Part shown: positions 22,506 to 34,795 of the stretch, one piece after another
Layout of the letters: each line of letters begins with the position of its first letter
Numbering within the stretch: the stretch's first letter is position 1
The notes under the pieces: generated by a model
What the model saw: only the letters and a program-made list of their open reading frames with translations
Told to the model about the DNA's origin: nothing
The model's database searches: none
NCBI GenBank assembly: GCA_947044365.1
Contig: OX345642.1
Location: 1,016,001-1,080,000 of the forward strand
Direction of reading: 5' to 3'
Source of the DNA: Petrosia ficiformis
Taxonomy: Eukaryota; Porifera; Demospongiae; Haplosclerida; Petrosiidae
DNA: 64,000 nucleotides
Position numbers and translations under genes: made by a program

Positions 22506-22748
22506 TTCTATCATAGTGAGTCAAATACGGCTGTCCCAATTCAAATATCTACTGTGTTGCCAATTTCATTTTCACAACTTCCTGTACCTGTTTTTGAGAC
22601 TGAAAAAGGGAATGTTAATGTAGAAAACATTACAAACTCTATTCAATGCTTAGAAAGAAAACAGAGCCAATCAAATGGAGGATATGAAGGACCTAAATAT
22701 CCATCATTTTATATCAATGTATTTGAGAACTGTGAGGTCAGTTTCTAA
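22506..22748 (+). other. Exon-like open segment, uncertain
   Basis: A frame open for about 80 codons with balanced composition (for example QLPVPVFETEKGNVNVEN, then YPSFYINVFENCEVSF) lies upstream of the EGF exon on the same strand. It could be part of the extracellular region of that gene relic, but no clean splice sites join them and I recognise no domain. Confidence 0.25.
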
Positions 22749-23047
22749 GATGAGTATTTCACAAGAGCACAGGGACTTATGAGCTCTTATTGTGGTGACC
22801 TGTTTGAGGGAGGAGGAGGAGGAAGAGAAACAGAACCTGGAAGAGAAGTAGGAAGAAGTGAGGTATATGAAAGTTCTGTTGCTAAACACAGCGATAAAAC
22901 ATTTCAAAAGTTTCAAAAAAAAACTATCTGTTTGTCCTGAACAAATTATTAGGTGAATATATTATTAATTAGACCCAAACCTATACGACTGTGATTGTGT
23001 GAATGAGTATGTGGGTATGAATTGCACTGGTAAGTGACACATGTATT

Positions 23048-23100
23048 CATACATACATACACACATACATACATACATAAATACATACATACATACATAG
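23048..23100. repeat. (CATA)n microsatellite
   Basis: Imperfect tandem ATAC/CATA units inside the intron of the EGF-TM relic. Confidence 0.9.
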
Positions 23101-23531
23101 TTCTATATAGGTGAGACTATAGATACATTCATTCTTCATTAGTCGTAGTCAAAACACAACATATTTCATACAATTATATATATTATGCATTGACAACTTT
23201 CAATGTTGATAATAGAAACCATTGTAATTCCTGTCTTACCATTCCGGGTAGTAATTGAATTATTTATATTGTATGAAGTTTTGTGTTGTACTTGTGTATG
23301 TATTTGTGTTTGTGTACATGTATGTGAGTACACATGTGTGTATGTGACAGTGTATTTTGTATTTTGTAGAGTGTTGTTTTGATTGCTACCTTATTCTAAT
23401 AAAGCACTTTTAAATCAACTATGTAATTCTATCACGTGTATCATATGTGTGTATATATGATGTGTGTGTTAACACTACAATGATCAATATTTAATCAATC
23501 CATTGTTTATTCCACCATTTATTTTGCAATG

Positions 23532-23645
23532 ATCATCATTCATCTATCCATCCATCCATCCATCCATCCCTCCATCCCTCCATCCTTGCATGCATCCATC
23601 CATCTATCCATCCATCCATGCATCCATCCATCCATCCATCCATCC
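23532..23645. repeat. (CATC)n microsatellite
   Basis: About 25 units of CATC with single-base variants, ending just before the acceptor of the transmembrane exon. Confidence 0.9.
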
Positions 23646-23791
23646 ATTCAATTATTTTTTATCTCCTCAGAAATCACTGGCAATGATGATCCATTCCCAC
23701 ACCTATAATCATATTCATTGTTTTATGTATTGTGGTGGTAATTTGTGTGTGCTATAAAAAGAAGAAATCTGGAAATAAAGTACATGTGTAG

Positions 23792-24440
23792 CGATAATTC
23801 CATCACCTTTGAACTTTCATCTTCGACTTAACGGTGATATAATATATTACAAAAAAATGTATAATTATGCTTTTTATTGCAAATTGTAATATTACAGATT
23901 CAATTTTTAAACCTTGTTACATTAATTTTTATACTTTTGTATTTGTGTCTATTCTTTATGGTTAAATTTCATTTTTATTATTATTTGCATTTAAAACTTC
24001 CTATAATTATGATTATATATAATTATAATTATCTTCAAATAGTTTGATGAAGAGGAATCCTGGGTGACAATTTGCACTGTTGGCATGCCATTACTATTAG
24101 CTATCTGTGAGTTTGTTGAGATTTATATAGCTACAGTTGTAATATTTACCAAAATCAAGAAGCAACTTATCTGTTCTGTTCTTTTAGTTGTAGTTATAGT
24201 ACGACTAGTTTCTCAAAATTGTGGTTATAGTTAATTAACTAAAACATATCAGGCTTACTAAAAGGGTTTTAGTTAACTAACTAAAAGTGCTCATTATTGG
24301 CCAAGTTTCATTCCTTTTAGTTAGTTATGTAGTTATTTCATTAGAGTTCATCTAAATGTCAAAATGCCTTACTAAAAGTTTTAGTTATAACTAAAACAAC
24401 ACTACATTATTAGTGCAAATTTTAGCTTTGCAGATTATTT
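23792..24440. other. AT-rich spacer with TTAGTTAACTAA-type repeats
   Basis: Repeated short words built on TTTTAGTTAACTAACTAAAAG fill 24180-24420. A related stretch occurs near 54100 in a RECQL4 intron, so this is probably an old interspersed repeat. No gene is seen. Confidence 0.4.
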
Positions 24441-24442
24441 AC

Positions 24443-24484
24443 CCACGTGGTGATATACGCATGCTCAGTTATCTATCCCGCCAA
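24443..24484 (+). promoter_or_regulatory. Candidate promoter: E-box and E2F-like word
   Basis: CCACGTGG (24443-24450) and TCCCGCCAAA near 24475-24484 stand out in otherwise AT-rich DNA, directly upstream of the exon-like series at 24.5-25.25 kb. Function is inferred only. Confidence 0.3.
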
Positions 24485-24499
24485 ATAGTGAAAAACAAA

Positions 24500-25246
24500 A
24501 AGCCACTGCATGGTCATTACAAGCCAGTTGAGCTCTAAATCTCTGAAGGTGGTGTATGTATAGCTCTGTGTGTCTAGCTGTTTAAAGTTGAGGTTCAGAA
24601 GCTGTTCTCGGTGAATAGTATATTGGCTCACCCTGTTGGTCATAGCAGCCTACACATGGTGAGACATTAAAAGACTACCTCTATTGTGTCCGTGCTAATT
24701 CTATCTGTATTGTAAATTGTATGTATATGACACTTCACTTTCTTTTTTATAGCAATATACTTCAGTCCAGTTTCCAGTTGTGGCTACCTTTCAGCCTCAG
24801 AAATTGTTCTCAATGGAAGCTGCCAAGTTTGCCTGCTTGTTCTACCTGTGTATGGAGTTAAGCATTTGCAATAGCCAGTGTTGGCTGCTCTACTGGTCAT
24901 AGCAGTCTACAAGGTGAGATATTAAAAGCATATATATATATATACTAGCTCTATTGTGTCTGTGCTAATCCTATCTTGATAATAATTTACCAAATTGTAT
25001 GTATATAACACTTCCCTTTTCTTTTTTATAGCAATATACCTCAGTCCTGTTTACAGTTGTGGCTACCTTTCGAGTAAAGTTGTTCTCAATGGACGATACT
25101 GGTTGCTCTACCACCTGTATGGAGTTGGGGCTTAGAACCATTCTCAATATGGACAGTGTTGGCTGCTCTACCTGTATGGAGTTTAGGCTCAGAAACATTC
25201 TCAATGGAAAGTGTTGGCTGCTGTACCAGTCCTAGCATCTGGAAAG
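24500..25246 (+). ncRNA. Candidate spliced non-coding RNA with a duplicated exon
   Basis: Three exon-like blocks are separated by two related introns. Block A ends at 24658 (ACATG before GTGAGA). Block B is 24753-24913 (acceptor TTTTTTATAG, donor AAG before GTGAGA). Block C is 25032-25246 (acceptor TTTTTTATAG, donor AAAG before GTGAGG). B and C both begin CAATATAC(T/C)TCAGTCC and share several GTTGGCTGCTCTAC words, so exon plus intron were duplicated in tandem. Exons are richer in GC than the introns and no frame is open through them. It may instead be a transcribed repeat. Confidence 0.35.
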
Positions 25247-25510
25247 GTGAGGTATTAAAGCATGTATGTCTATTGAACAGTATATCATATGAAGCTCACA
25301 TTGTTCATTTTATGATATATAGTGTATGTGGTATATTTATTGTGGGCTCAATTTTGAATTATGATTCTGTAAGTAGTAATTGTCAGCCTGGATAAGTAGT
25401 GTTGGGAAGTCAGACTGCCCAACAAATATACAAGCCTCTTTTATTAACTAAATATAATATTTAAAATATGAGCTATATTATATTGTTGAGCATATTGTTA
25501 TTTTCATAAT

Positions 25511-25690
25511 TATCCTTCCCATTCTCTTTTGTGTCAAAATCCAATCCATTTCTTCATTATTAAGTTACAGTATAATAATATATAAACATTAATGCATTAA
25601 ACTATACACTATAGTACATATAAAGTCATCGCATTATAATTTTGAAGTCTTTGTGAATGTGAATAGACTTTAGTATTGTAATAAAAAAAT
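25511..25690. repeat. Interspersed repeat family R1, copy
   Basis: Contains CTTCATTATTAAGTTACAG then CATTAAACTATACACTATAG and AAAGTCATCGCA, then TGTGAATGTGAA. The same ordered words occur at 50631-50765 and 58931-59055 and, interrupted by insertions, upstream of ankyrin copies 2 and 3. Confidence 0.7.
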
Positions 25691-26142
25691 AGTTGATGCA
25701 GTAAATGATATTATTTTTGCATGTCAAGAAATATCATCGTTTATTTTTAGACTAGTAAAGAGTTGTTTATTATTCATAATGTACTAATAACAATAATTGT
25801 TTATTTGTTTATTATTAGAATAATTATAGTATTGTTTATTATTCATATTGTATTATTGTTTATTATTGATTTTTAATTAGTCTTGTATTAGTATTGTGTA
25901 GATTATTGTGAGTAGACAATTTGACTAGATTCAAACAGCCATCATTGTATCTTTAGTGTATGCATGTAGTATGTTTGTCTGTCAATGATATTATTATAGT
26001 ACATGTATCTCCACTCCCTTGATAGACAATAAAGCTACATACAATACAATGGTAGCTGTTTGAATAGTATAATTGTCTAATTAAAATACTATTTACAATT
26101 AAGCATGTAGTAGCTCTACTCATGCAATGTGATGTGTTGCTT
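25691..26142. other. AT-rich spacer, nothing recognised
   Basis: TTATTGTTTATTATT-rich sequence with no open frame. Confidence 0.4.
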
Positions 26143-26650
26143 TTAGTCTACTAAGAAGGGAACTAGATGTATATTATTAAGCATGTAGTAACTATATGTA
26201 ATGTGATGTGTTGCTTTTTGTCTGCTAAGGGGGGAGCTTGATGAATTAATATATAATGAAGTGTCGCATGTAACATATATAATGCGCTTGTGTCTGCTAA
26301 GGAGGGGGGGGGGAGCTTGATGTAATATATTATATAATGACGTGTCCCATGTACCATATATAATGTGCTTATGTCTGCTAAGGGGGGGAGCTTGATGTAA
26401 TATATTATATAATGAAGTATCCCATGTACCATATATAATGTGCTTATGTCTGCTAAGGGGGGGAGCTTGATGTAATATATTATATAATGAAGTGTCCCAT
26501 GTACCATATATAATGTGCTTATGTCTGCTAAGGGGGGGGAGCTTGATGTAATATATTATATAATGAAGTGTCCCATGTACCATATATAATGTGCTTGTCT
26601 GCTAAGGGGGGGAAGCTTGATGTAATATATTATATAATGAAGCATGTATT
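26143..26650. repeat. 74-bp minisatellite, about six to seven copies
   Basis: Tandem units carry TCTGCTAAGGGGGGGAGCTT and TGATGTAATATATTATATAA, then ATGAAGTGTCCCATGTACC. The G run varies from 6 to 9. The apparent minus-strand protein frames (HIIYGTWDTSLYNILHQAPP repeated) are by-products of a unit length that happens to keep frame. Confidence 0.9.
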
Positions 26651-27665
26651 GACTGTCCCCATATAATGCCCTATTAATTGCATAGGTGGTCAGACAATGT
26701 GACTACATTTAAAATATCTTAATGTAACCTTTTCTCTAAGGGAGGGCATCCATATGATAATCTTACACATTTCATATTATGTTAAATATTGCAAGTTAAT
26801 TGTAAACAACAACTTATATAATTATAAATATACCAGAATTTATTAATATTATAATAATTATTATTTATAACTAGTGACTTGGTTCTCATATAGTATTATA
26901 GTATTATAGTATTATTATATATACCATCAGTTGGGTAGAACTTTTGTGTTTATCATATAAAAAATATTACATATAGTTCACAATTCCTCATCATTCTTAT
27001 TACAAACTTTTATCTGTTAATTTTCAGGTACTGATGTCGTGGGTTTCTATACCTCAGGTACTAATGATGTTACAGTTTTGGACTCTTGTATCATGTGTTC
27101 TGATGATGCTACCTACAGTTGCAAGCTTCCTGTATTGCTGTGATATGGAGCTGTTAATCTGACGTATTCAATCGTATGATCTATTATAATGTATAATTAC
27201 TTGCTAAATGTAATAGTAAGTGTAATTTATAATGTATTATTTTCATGTATGTATATTATATAATTATATAATAATTGTCTTGTGTGTAATATGAGCTCAG
27301 TATTACCTAGGTGAGGTACTGAGGCTTGTATAGATCATGTATTGCATTGCGCCAAATAGCGTTGCGCCAAATAGATAAGTATGCACCACACACTATAGAT
27401 ACGTATGTACATACACTATAGATAAGTATTTATCATAGATAAGTATGCACATACACTATTTGTTGGGTAATTTATGTCTGTTTGTCATCTTTGAAATAAA
27501 ATTTTAAAAAGGGTTCTATATGTGTTCTGTGTGTTAATCTATTTGTTATCTCTTCTTTTAATAAAAATTTAAAAACCGGTTTGAAAAACCTGTATGTCCT
27601 GTTTGTCTTGTTTGTTCATTATTTGTAATATTGTATGAATTAATCAATGTATGAGTACTAATTTT

Positions 27666-27703
<38 letters not shown>

Positions 27704-28439
27704 ATATTACTGTATATTATATGTATTGTACTGTATTGTAGGATAGTGTAGTGTAGGAAATTTCAAACAATCATAACGAGCCTGATAAGCTTCTTAGTTT
27801 TGATGGTATGAGAGCTTTTAAAATTTGTTAGCATTAAACAAAAGCTTAAGATGATAGTACTAAGCAGTTGAGCTTTTATAAATAGTACTAAGCATATAGT
27901 TTGAAGTATATATATAATAGTGAGCATATATTCAGCTTTATAGACTAGTAGGAATGTATTGAGTTGCTTTATAGAACATTACAATTAACTGAAGCATAAT
28001 TAAGATATCACTGCTTTATAGAATGCTACAGTAGATTGAAGTATACTAGTGAGCATTGCTTTATAGAAAGACTGTAGTATATTATAGTAGTGTAAAGTGT
28101 ATCATTCAAGCCTAAGCTTCATAGAGCCTATAGTATTGAGTATTTCCATACAGATTATCTACCACAACGGGCTATAGCTAGTCCATATCTTGTTCATCCG
28201 TACCTTTGTGATGTCCTGATGTACAAGGTAAAAAAAACACATTCTTGAAATCTCATCTTTTATCAGTTACTTTTCATAGGTGTGGAGTAGCTTAGCCTGT
28301 TTGATGTACTCTTCTCCATTGCTGTTCTCCAGACTTTGTGAGAATTATTGTACTAATGTGTGTATTTGTTAATAGTGTGACATGACTAGACTTATTATAG
28401 GCCTAGCATAAAGGAATATTCTGAATTGAGCACAAATTG
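26651..28439. other. AT-rich intergenic stretch with small repeats
   Basis: Holds an (AT)n run (27669-27701), twin GTTGCGCCAAATAG words near 27350, several ATAGATAAGTAT words to 27460, and an exon-like segment after TTTTCAG at 27028 with a repeated GTACTGATG/GTACTAATGATG motif. No coding gene is supported. Confidence 0.4.
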
Positions 28440-28975
28440 TAGACATCAAGCCTTTAGAGAGTAGTGAGCATGGAATATTTATGATAGCGTGTTGCCTGAA
28501 TATCAAGCCTTTAGTGAGCATGTAATATTTATGATAGCGTGTTGCCTGAATATCAAGCCTTTAGTGAGCATGTAATATTTATGATAGCGTGTTGCCTGAA
28601 TATCAAGCCTTTAGTGAGTAGTGAGCATGAAATATTTATGATAGCATGTTGCCTGAATATCAAGCCTTTAGTGAGCATGTAATATTTATGATAGCATGTT
28701 GCCTGAATATCAAGCCTTTAGCGAGTAGTGAGCATGGAATATTTGACAGCGTGTTGCCTGAATATCAAGCCTTTAGTGAGCATGGAATATTTATGATAGC
28801 GTGTTGCCTGATTATCAAGCCTTTAGTGAGTAGTGAGCATGAAATATTTATGATAGCATGTTGCCTGAATATCAAGCCTTTAGTGAGCATGTAATATTTA
28901 TGATAGCATGTTGCCTGAATATCAAGCCTTTAGTGAGCATGGTATATTTATGATAGCGTGTTGCCTGAATGAATA
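28440..28975. repeat. 50-62-bp minisatellite, about nine copies
   Basis: Units read TTGCCTGAATATCAAGCCTTTAGTGAGCATG and AATATTTATGATAGCGTG in order; some carry an extra GAGTAGT. The short plus-strand frame across it is a product of the repeat. Confidence 0.9.
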
Positions 28976-29079
28976 TCGTGCGTTGAAGTAATTATTTGAA
29001 GTCATCTTTGAAGACCAAGCTTTGTGCCTTGAAAATCAAGTAGAAGTTTTGAAAGTGCCTCAAGACTGCATGTACAATT

Positions 29080-32000
29080 ACTTTGTATATTTCATTAGTG
29101 TAGGAATTAAAGACTACAAGTTAGTACTACATTGATGTCATCACTCACTCTAAAAAATGGTGACTGTTTTTAATTTGATGTGCATAATTTTGTATATTTC
29201 ATTAGTGTAGGAATTAAAGACTACAAGTTAGTACTACATTGATGTCATCACTCACTCTAAAAAATGGTGACTATTTTTAATTTGATGTGCATAATTTTGT
29301 ATATTTCATTAGTGTAGGAATTAAAGACTACAAGTTAGTACTACATTGATGTCATCACTCACTCTAAAAAATGGTGACTGTTTTTAATTTGATGTGCATA
29401 ATTTTGTATATTTCATTAGTGTAGGAATTAAAGACTACAAGTTAGTACTACATTGATGTCCTCGCTCACTCTTAAAAAAATGGTGACTGTTAGTGCAGGA
29501 ATTAAAGACTACAAGTTAGTACTACATTGATGTCCTCACTCACTCTAAAAAAATGGTGACTGCTTTTAATTTGATGTGCATAATTTTGTATATTTCATTA
29601 GTGTAGGAATTAAAGACTACAAGTTAGTACTACATTGATGTCATCACTCACTCTAAAAAATGGTGACTGTTTTTAATTTGATGTGCATAATTTTGTATAT
29701 TTCATTAGTGTAGGAATTAAAGACTACAAGTTAGTACTACATTGATGTCATCACTCACTCTAAAAAATGGTGACTGTTTTTAATTTGATGTGCATAATTT
29801 TGTATATTTCATTAGAGTAGGAATTAAAGACTACAAGTTAGTACTACATTGATGTCATCACTCACTCTAAAAAATGGTGACTGTTTTTAATTTGATGTGC
29901 ATAATTTTGTATATTTCATTAGTGTAGGAATTAAAGACTACAAGTTAGTACTACATTGATGTCATCACTCACTCTAAAATAATGGTAACTGTTTTTAATT
30001 AATTTTGTATATTTCATTAGTGTAGGAATTAAAGACTACAAGTTAGTACTACATTGATGTCCTCTCGCTCACTCTAAAAAAATGGTGACTGTTTTTAATT
30101 TGATGTGCATAATTTTGTATATTTCATTAGTGTAGGAATTAAAGACTACAAGTTAGTACTACATTGACGTCATCACTCACTCTAAAAAATGGTGACTGTT
30201 TTTAATTGATGTGCATAATTTTGTATATTTCATTAGTGCAGGAATTAAAGACTACCAAGTTTGTACTACATTGATGTCCTCGCTCACTCTAAAAAAAAAT
30301 GGTGACTGCTTTTAATTTGATGTGCATAATTTTGTATATTTCATTAGTGCAGGAATTAAAGACTACAAGTTAGTACTACATTGATGTCCTTGCTCACTCT
30401 AAAAAAAAATGGTGACTGCTTTTAATTTGATGTGCATAATTTTGTATATTTCATTAGTGCAGGAATTAAAGACTACAAGTTAGTACTACATTGATGTCCT
30501 CTCGCTCACTCTAAAAAAATGGTGACTGTTTTTAATTTGATGTGCATAATTTTGTATATTTCATTAGTGTAGGAATTAAAGACTACAAGTTAGTACTACA
30601 TTGACGTCATCACTCACTCTAAAAAATGGTGACTGTTTTTAATTGATGTGCATAATTTTGTATATTTCATTAGTGCAGGAATTAAAGACTACCAAGTTTG
30701 TACTACATTGATGTCCTCGCTCACTCTAAAAAAAAATGGTGACTGCTTTTAATTTGATGTGCATAATTTTGTATATTTCATTAGTGCAGGAATTAAAGAC
30801 TACAAGTTAGTACTACATTGATGTCCTTGCTCACTCTAAAAAAAAATGGTGACTGCTTTTAATTTGATGTGCATAATTTTGTATATTTCATTAGTGCAGG
30901 AATTAAAGACTACAAGTTAGTACTACATTGATGTCCTCTCGCTCACTCTAAAAAAAATGGTGACTGTTTTTAATTTGATGTGCATAATTTTGTATATTTC
31001 ATTAGTGTAGGAATTAAAGACTACAAGTTAGTACTACATTGATGTCCTCGCTCACTCTAAAAAAAAATGGTGACTGCTTTTAATTTGATGTGCATAATTT
31101 TGTATATTTCATTAGTGCAGGAATTAAAGACTACAAGTTAGTACTACATTGATGTCCTTGCTCACTCTAAAAAAAAATGGTGACTGCTTTTAATTTGATG
31201 TGCATAATTTTGTATATTTCATTAGTGCAGGAATTAAAGACTACAAGTTAGTACTACATTGATGTCCTCGCTCACTCTTAAAAAAATGGTGACTGTTAGT
31301 GCAGGAATTAAAGACTACAAGTTAGTACTACATTGATGTCCTCACTCACTCTAAAAAAATGGTGACTGCTTTTAATTTGATGTGCATAATTTTGTATATT
31401 TCATTAGTGCAGGAATTAAAGACTACAAGTTAGTACTACATTGATGTCCTCACTCACTCTAAAAAAATGGTGACTGTTTTTAATTTGATGTGCATAATTT
31501 TGTATATTTCATTAGTGCAGGAATTAAAGACTACAAGTTAGTACTACATTGATGTCCTTGCTCACTCTAAAAAAAATGATGACTGCTTTTAATTTGATGT
31601 GCATAATTTTGTATATTTCATTAGTGCAGGAATTAAAGACTACAAGTTAGTACTACATTGATGTCCTCGCTCACTCTAAAAAAATGGTGACTGTTTTTAA
31701 TTTGATGTGCATAATTTTGTATATTTCATTAGTGTAGGAATTAAAGACTACAAGTTAGTACTACATTGACGTCATCACTCACTCTAAAAAATGGTGACTG
31801 TTTTTAATTTGATGTGCATAATTTTGTATATTTCATTAGTGCAGGAATTAAAGACTACCAAGTTTGTACTACATTGATGTCCTCGCTCACTCTAAAAAAA
31901 AATGGTGACTGCTTTTAATTTGATGTGCATAATTTTGTATATTTCATTAGTGCAGAAATTAAAGACTACAAGTTAGTACTACATTGATGTCCTCGCTCAC

Positions 32001-32490
32001 TCTTAAAAAAATGGTGACTGTTAGTGCAGGAATTAAAGACTACAAGTTAGTACTACATTGATGTCCTCACTCACTCTAAAAAAATGGTGACTGCTTTTAA
32101 TTTGATGTGCATAATTTTGTATATTTCATTAGTGCAGGAATTAAAGACTACAAGTTAGTACTACATTGATGTCCTTGCTCACTCTAAAAAAATGGTGACT
32201 GCTTTTAATTTGATGTGCATAATTTTGTATATTTCATTAGTGTAGGAATTAAAGACTACAAGTTAGTACTACATTGATGTCCTCGCTCACTCTAAAAAAA
32301 TGGTGACTGTTTTTAATTTGATGTGCATAATTTTGTATATTTCATTAGTGCAGGAATTAAAGACTACAAGTTAGTACTACATTGATGTCCTCACTCACTC
32401 TAAAAAAAATGGTGACTGTTTTTAATTTGATGTGCATAATTTTGTATATTTCATTAGTGCAGGAATTGAAGACTACAAGTTAGTATGCAA
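29080..32490. repeat. ~107-bp satellite array, about 33 monomers with higher-order structure
   Basis: The monomer order is TTTGTATATTTCATTAGTG, AGGAATTAAAGACTACAAG, TTAGTACTACATTGATGTC, CACTCACTCTAAAAAATGG, TGACTGTTTTTAATTTGAT. Monomers differ in the A run (6-9) and in ATCACTC against CTCGCTC. A short monomer lacking ~36 bp (GACTGTTAGTGCAGG) occurs at about 29490, 31295 and 32020. A four-monomer block of about 440 bp at 30059-30498 is repeated at 30499-30940. Confidence 0.95.
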
Positions 32491-32651
32491 AAAAGACTTT
32501 TAAAAAATATACATTCATAATTATGATTATAATGAAGTGTATTAAGTATGATATTAGCTCATCAGTTGATTTAAATTAATACCATACCCTGTCAAAAATG
32601 ACATCATTACTATAAATTTTTCTGGTTATCATAAAGCCAGCAAACTACTAA

Positions 32652-32841
32652 ATGAGATTCAGAGATCACTCGGACATCTCAAATCCTGAACAAACAATAT
32701 ATCGCGAGGCATTGAAGAAACAACAGAATCCAGCTGCTTTAACAAGAATAGCTCAAAATATGTCAAAGGAATTAGGTAAGTTGGTAATACATGCTTTGGT
32801 ACATTACTATATTATTATTAGATATATAGGTGTTCAATAAA
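32652..32841 (+). CDS. Candidate small two-exon gene, product unknown
   Basis: An ATG at 32652, preceded by an in-frame stop, opens a 41-codon segment with a strongly protein-like sequence (SNPEQTIYREALKKQQNPAA and LTRIAQNMSKELG) ending at a perfect GTAAGT donor (exon 32652-32775). An acceptor TATATAG at about 32828 would add two or three codons and a TAA that overlaps an AATAAA signal at 32835-32840. The result would be a ~45-residue helical, basic protein. I do not recognise the family. It may also be the remnant of a longer gene, since it lies right at the edge of the satellite. Confidence 0.35.
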
Positions 32842-33227
32842 TACTTTCTATTGTCTACACATTTGGAACAGAAATATGTTGTCTCATTAGATTTGACATC
32901 TAGTGTGTCATCAGCAAAATTAGTGTAAGAGAATTATGAATAGTGAGTGGATGGCTGATGGCAATGGGGAGAAGTTTTAACTGAATTTGTATATAATTTG
33001 ATGTTTATGTAATATAGTCTTTTCTTTCTTTAATTAGTTTCTGTAATGATAATTATTTCTCAAAGGTACTGGTATCTTAGTAATGAACTTGTAATCTATT
33101 TATGCTACTATTCAAAATTTCCGCCATGGACTCGACTTTAATGGGTGTGGTAAAGCAGTTTTTCTCTTCCTTTCTCCTCCCTCAGATTATGCTCAGTGTT
33201 GATTGTTTCACTGTTCAGTCATGTGAC
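32842..33227. other. Spacer, nothing recognised
   Basis: AT-rich sequence between the possible small gene and the left edge of the duplicated flank. Confidence 0.4.
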
Positions 33228-33395
33228 TTGAGAACCTGTTCAGATGATATATCATGTGATAAACTATGGGTGTGACTAGTATGTGATCTCTGGTGATCTG
33301 ATGAAATTCAGTCGTACAGTGAGATGATGTATACAATATTACACTACCCACTCATATCTAATAATAAAGTATTGATCAGAAAGTGAGGTAGGATC

Positions 33396-33563
33396 AACTG
33401 ACAAGAACAGCACCTCATTAATATGAACGGCACCTCATTAATATTCATACGACACTGTGCTTCCGACTCATGTATTAGTATGGTATAAAATATATACTAA
33501 TACATGAGTTGGACTGAGGTGTGGTATAGTATGAATATTAACAAGGTGCCGTTCTTGTCAGTT
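33396..33563. mobile_element. Foldback MITE, copy b
   Basis: Long inverted arms AACTGACAAGAACAGCACC and GGTGCCGTTCTTGTCAGTT, continuing through CATTAATATTCATA and TACTAATACATGAGT. The left arm repeats CACCTCATTAATAT twice. It is the best preserved of the three copies. Confidence 0.8.
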
Positions 33564-34310
33564 AATCCATGTGGTAGTTTTTTTCTATGAGGTAGTGTTG
33601 GGTTATCAGTAGTCTCACTTGGCAAACTCAATGGACATACGCAAGAAAGAATCTTGTGTCTAGTCACAGGAACATAGTCCCTAATGCATGCACTGACAGA
33701 AATAGATTGTAAATGTCTTGTTTGTGAAATAACTCATAATTAGAATCATATTTGTGTTGGAAACCATAATGTATTAAAAATTTGTATTTGAATAACAGTT
33801 ACTGTTAAGCACATTTACGAATGTTTTTGATAACTAATACCGCGTCCATCCTGGGCACATGTGCCCCGTAGCTAAGTGTTTATTACTATATTATTTACAA
33901 TTTTTATTTCATTTTATTTTACTTTAATAATAGTAAATTAGCTATAATTAATATTAATTAATTATCATTATTAATATATAAAAAAAATTAAAAAAATTAA
34001 AAAAAATAGTTGTAAGTTAATATCTACTTTCACTCCTCATCAACTAGTATACCAAACTCTTTACTTAACTAATAACTGTAGAGAACAATGGAGGCAACAG
34101 ATCCATAGACATCTTTATAATAACATTTTATTTACCCACTTCTATTGTAGATGCAATGATTTGCTCAATCAATTTCTATCTGGTTGGAAGAATCATCACA
34201 CTAAGTAGCTAATGTAAAGTAAGATATAATTACAATGTCTATTAAGTGATATTTGGATGATACCAGTAATAAAACAAAGATGTACATGTGTTACCTACAC
34301 TAATTATGAT

Positions 34311-34365
34311 ACATACATACATACATACATACATACATACATGCATACATACATACATACATACA

Positions 34366-34396
<31 letters not shown>

Positions 34397-34432
34397 GTAC
34401 ATACATACATACATACATACATACATGCATAC
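34311..34432. repeat. (CATA)n microsatellite
   Basis: About 30 tandem tetranucleotides with a few CATG variants. The Tyr/His/Met-rich frames on both strands are artefacts of this repeat. Confidence 0.95.
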
Positions 34433-34686
34433 AGAACTATTTATAAGTTACATACTGCAATTATTAGTGGACAGCAAATACGTGAACTCACTTAGCCTTA
34501 TGTTATCTGAGTATACTAACACATAGTAGAGTTATTATAAACACCAGATGTTATGTAGCTATATAAGTATACCTACTCACCTGACTGACAGTTATTATTG
34601 TAGTTCTGATAACCTATTACTAATTTATTTTTAAGGAATGTATTAAGTGACTATATTGTTTCAATTCCTAATCTATAATTAGAATG

Positions 34687-34795
34687 ACACCTCATTAATA
34701 TTCGTGTAACATTATGCCTCTGACCCATGTATTTGTATGGCGTGTGCTAATAAATGGGTAGGAAGCATGGTAAGTATGAACATTAACAAGGTACT
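34687..34795. mobile_element. Foldback MITE, copy c
   Basis: Paralogous to the element at 11858-11975, so this insertion predates duplication of copies 2 and 3. Confidence 0.65.

Larger units (their letters stand above)
22973..23791 (+). pseudogene. Relic of an EGF-like / single-pass membrane protein gene
   Basis: Two exon-like segments fit together. The first (22973-23029, between AG and GTAAGT) encodes YDCDCVNEYVGMNCTG, the C-terminal half of an EGF-like domain. The second starts after CTCCTCAG at 23671 in matching phase with ITGNDDPFP, then needs a one-base shift near 23700 to read [21 protein letters not shown], a transmembrane helix with a basic stop-transfer tail, ending at TAG 23789-23791. 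Without the shift the frame stops at once. A decayed receptor-type gene or an assembly error would both explain this. The extracellular exons are not recognisable. Confidence 0.5.

Noticed and set aside
22429..22623. 64-residue plus-strand frame
   Set aside because: Overlaps a more protein-like frame and has no supporting splice signals or motifs.
26143..26583. 146- and 114-residue minus-strand proteins
   Set aside because: Pure translation of a 74-bp minisatellite whose length variants keep frames open.
29080..32490. CRISPR-like array
   Set aside because: Monomers are contiguous and alike along their whole length with no unique spacers; the surroundings are eukaryotic. It is a satellite.
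34242..34526. Tyr/Met/Val- and His/Ile-rich frames on both strands
   Set aside because: Artefacts of the (CATA)n microsatellite.
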